Below, in pieces: positions 5,682 to 6,068 of a stretch of 6,068 nt of DNA (the stretch's first letter is position 1; each line of letters begins with the position of its first letter). The DNA is from Candidatus Cloacimonadota bacterium. Lineage in GTDB: Bacteria; Cloacimonadota; Cloacimonadia; Cloacimonadales; TCS61. The stretch is taken from contig QMNP01000111.1 of the NCBI GenBank assembly GCA_003647825.1, forward strand, positions 1 through 6,068. The letters are read 5' to 3'. A program made the position numbers and the translations under genes. The notes under the pieces are model-generated. The model made no database searches, had not been told where the DNA came from, and saw nothing but the letters and a program-made list of their open reading frames with translations.

Positions 5682-6068
5682 TTATTTTTCTTTTTAGTGC
5701 CGGTTAACGCAGATATTTCCTTGAAAACTCTTTCTGAATTTCTTCCGTCATTGTATTTGAAGAACCTGTTTTTAATTTTCTCTCTCTGCTGTTTATACTC
5801 ATCATTTCCAGCCAATATACTTACGGCTGATTTTATCGTTTCTTCCCAATTCTTTGTCTTTGGTCCGGGTGTTATTTCGTTATATTCATAATACAATTCT
5901 CGTTCGTTTTTTAAATACTCATCTTTATCAAAAACTGTAAAGATTATCGGTTTGCCAGTTAGCAGGAAATCAAAATAAATACTGGAAAAATCGGTGATTA
6001 GAATATCATAATCGCAGATCGAATCGTAAATATCTACATTTAGCAGAATTTTGATATTATCAAAAATA
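5678..6068 (-). CDS. CDP-glycerol glycerophosphotransferase-like protein (TagF/TagB family), C-terminal part
   Basis: The frame is open from the right edge (first full codon 6067-6065) to a TGA at 5680-5678, giving 129 residues of a longer protein. Seen: DYDILITDFSSIYFDF (19-34 of the fragment), then GKPIIF (38-43) and an acidic stretch followed by EITPGP (64-69). This is the characteristic C-terminal signature of the family in which TagF-type enzymes bind the CDP-polyol and phosphate. Family members transfer glycerol-phosphate, and in some cases ribitol-phosphate, to teichoic acids or to Gram-negative capsule polymers. The last residues form a lysine-rich tail (GTKKKNK). TTG at 5896 could be read as a start but is an internal leucine, because the conserved motif lies upstream of it. 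It overlaps the next gene by 4 bases. Family assignment is strong; the polyol and the role (polymerase or side-group transferase) are unknown. Confidence 0.87.
   Translation of the reverse strand, partial: IFDNIKILLNVDIYDSICDYDILITDFSSIYFDFLLTGKPIIFTVFDKDEYLKNERELYYEYNEITPGPKTKNWEETIKSAVSILAGNDEYKQQREKIKNRFFKYNDGRNSERVFKEISALTGTKKKNK

Noticed and set aside
5697..5891. A 64-codon plus-strand frame with a hydrophobic product
   Set aside because: It is antisense to the TagF-like C-terminus. The hydrophobicity follows from reading AT-rich lysine and glutamate codons in reverse complement.
5678..5896. A stand-alone 72-residue small protein beginning at TTG 5896
   Set aside because: The frame continues upstream without a stop to the window edge and contains the ITDFSSIYFDF signature of the TagF/TagB family, so this is the end of a large gene.
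1..6068. Search for tRNA, rRNA, CRISPR arrays, insertion sequences or riboswitches
   Set aside because: Nearly all of the window is filled by six coding regions; I saw no regularly spaced repeats, transposase motifs or tRNA-like cloverleaf sequences.

Overview
The window is a piece of a cell-surface polysaccharide (capsule, exopolysaccharide or O-antigen type) biosynthesis locus from an AT-rich bacterium. All six coding regions fit that role: an oligosaccharide flippase (cut by the left edge), a polyprenyl-phosphate sugar-1-phosphate transferase, a glycosyltransferase fused to a sulfotransferase, two further family-2 glycosyltransferases, and the C-terminal end of a CDP-glycerol-glycerophosphotransferase-like (TagF/TagB family) protein cut by the right edge. 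A multi-domain priming transferase next to a Wzx-type flippase suggests a Wzx/Wzy-type pathway. No polymerase is visible, nor any rRNA, tRNA, mobile element, CRISPR array or housekeeping gene that would fix the taxonomy. The base composition and clear Shine-Dalgarno-like sites on two genes fit many lineages. A Gram-negative, possibly environmental, organism is an inference only.

Layout. Positions 1-1989 (minus strand) carry the priming transferase followed by the flippase, 3 bases apart. Positions 1990-2219 are a non-coding divergent promoter region with two inverted repeats, each overlapping a promoter-like sequence. Positions 2220-4877 (plus strand) carry the glycosyltransferase-sulfotransferase fusion and a family-2 glycosyltransferase 6 bases later. 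Positions 4872-6068 (minus strand) carry the TagF-like gene and a WbbL-like family-2 glycosyltransferase, coupled by an ATGA overlap. The last gene converges on the plus-strand pair with a 6-base overlap. The plus-strand pair is therefore an island of opposite orientation between minus-strand genes of the same pathway.

Inferred joint function. The priming transferase loads the first sugar phosphate on undecaprenyl phosphate. The family-2 transferases extend the repeat unit, the sulfotransferase half of the fusion may sulfate it, and the TagF-like protein may add a polyol phosphate. The flippase exports the lipid-linked unit. The product would be a strongly anionic glycan. The most noteworthy element is the single-chain glycosyltransferase-sulfotransferase, whose PAPS-binding loop carries Asn where Arg or Lys is usual.
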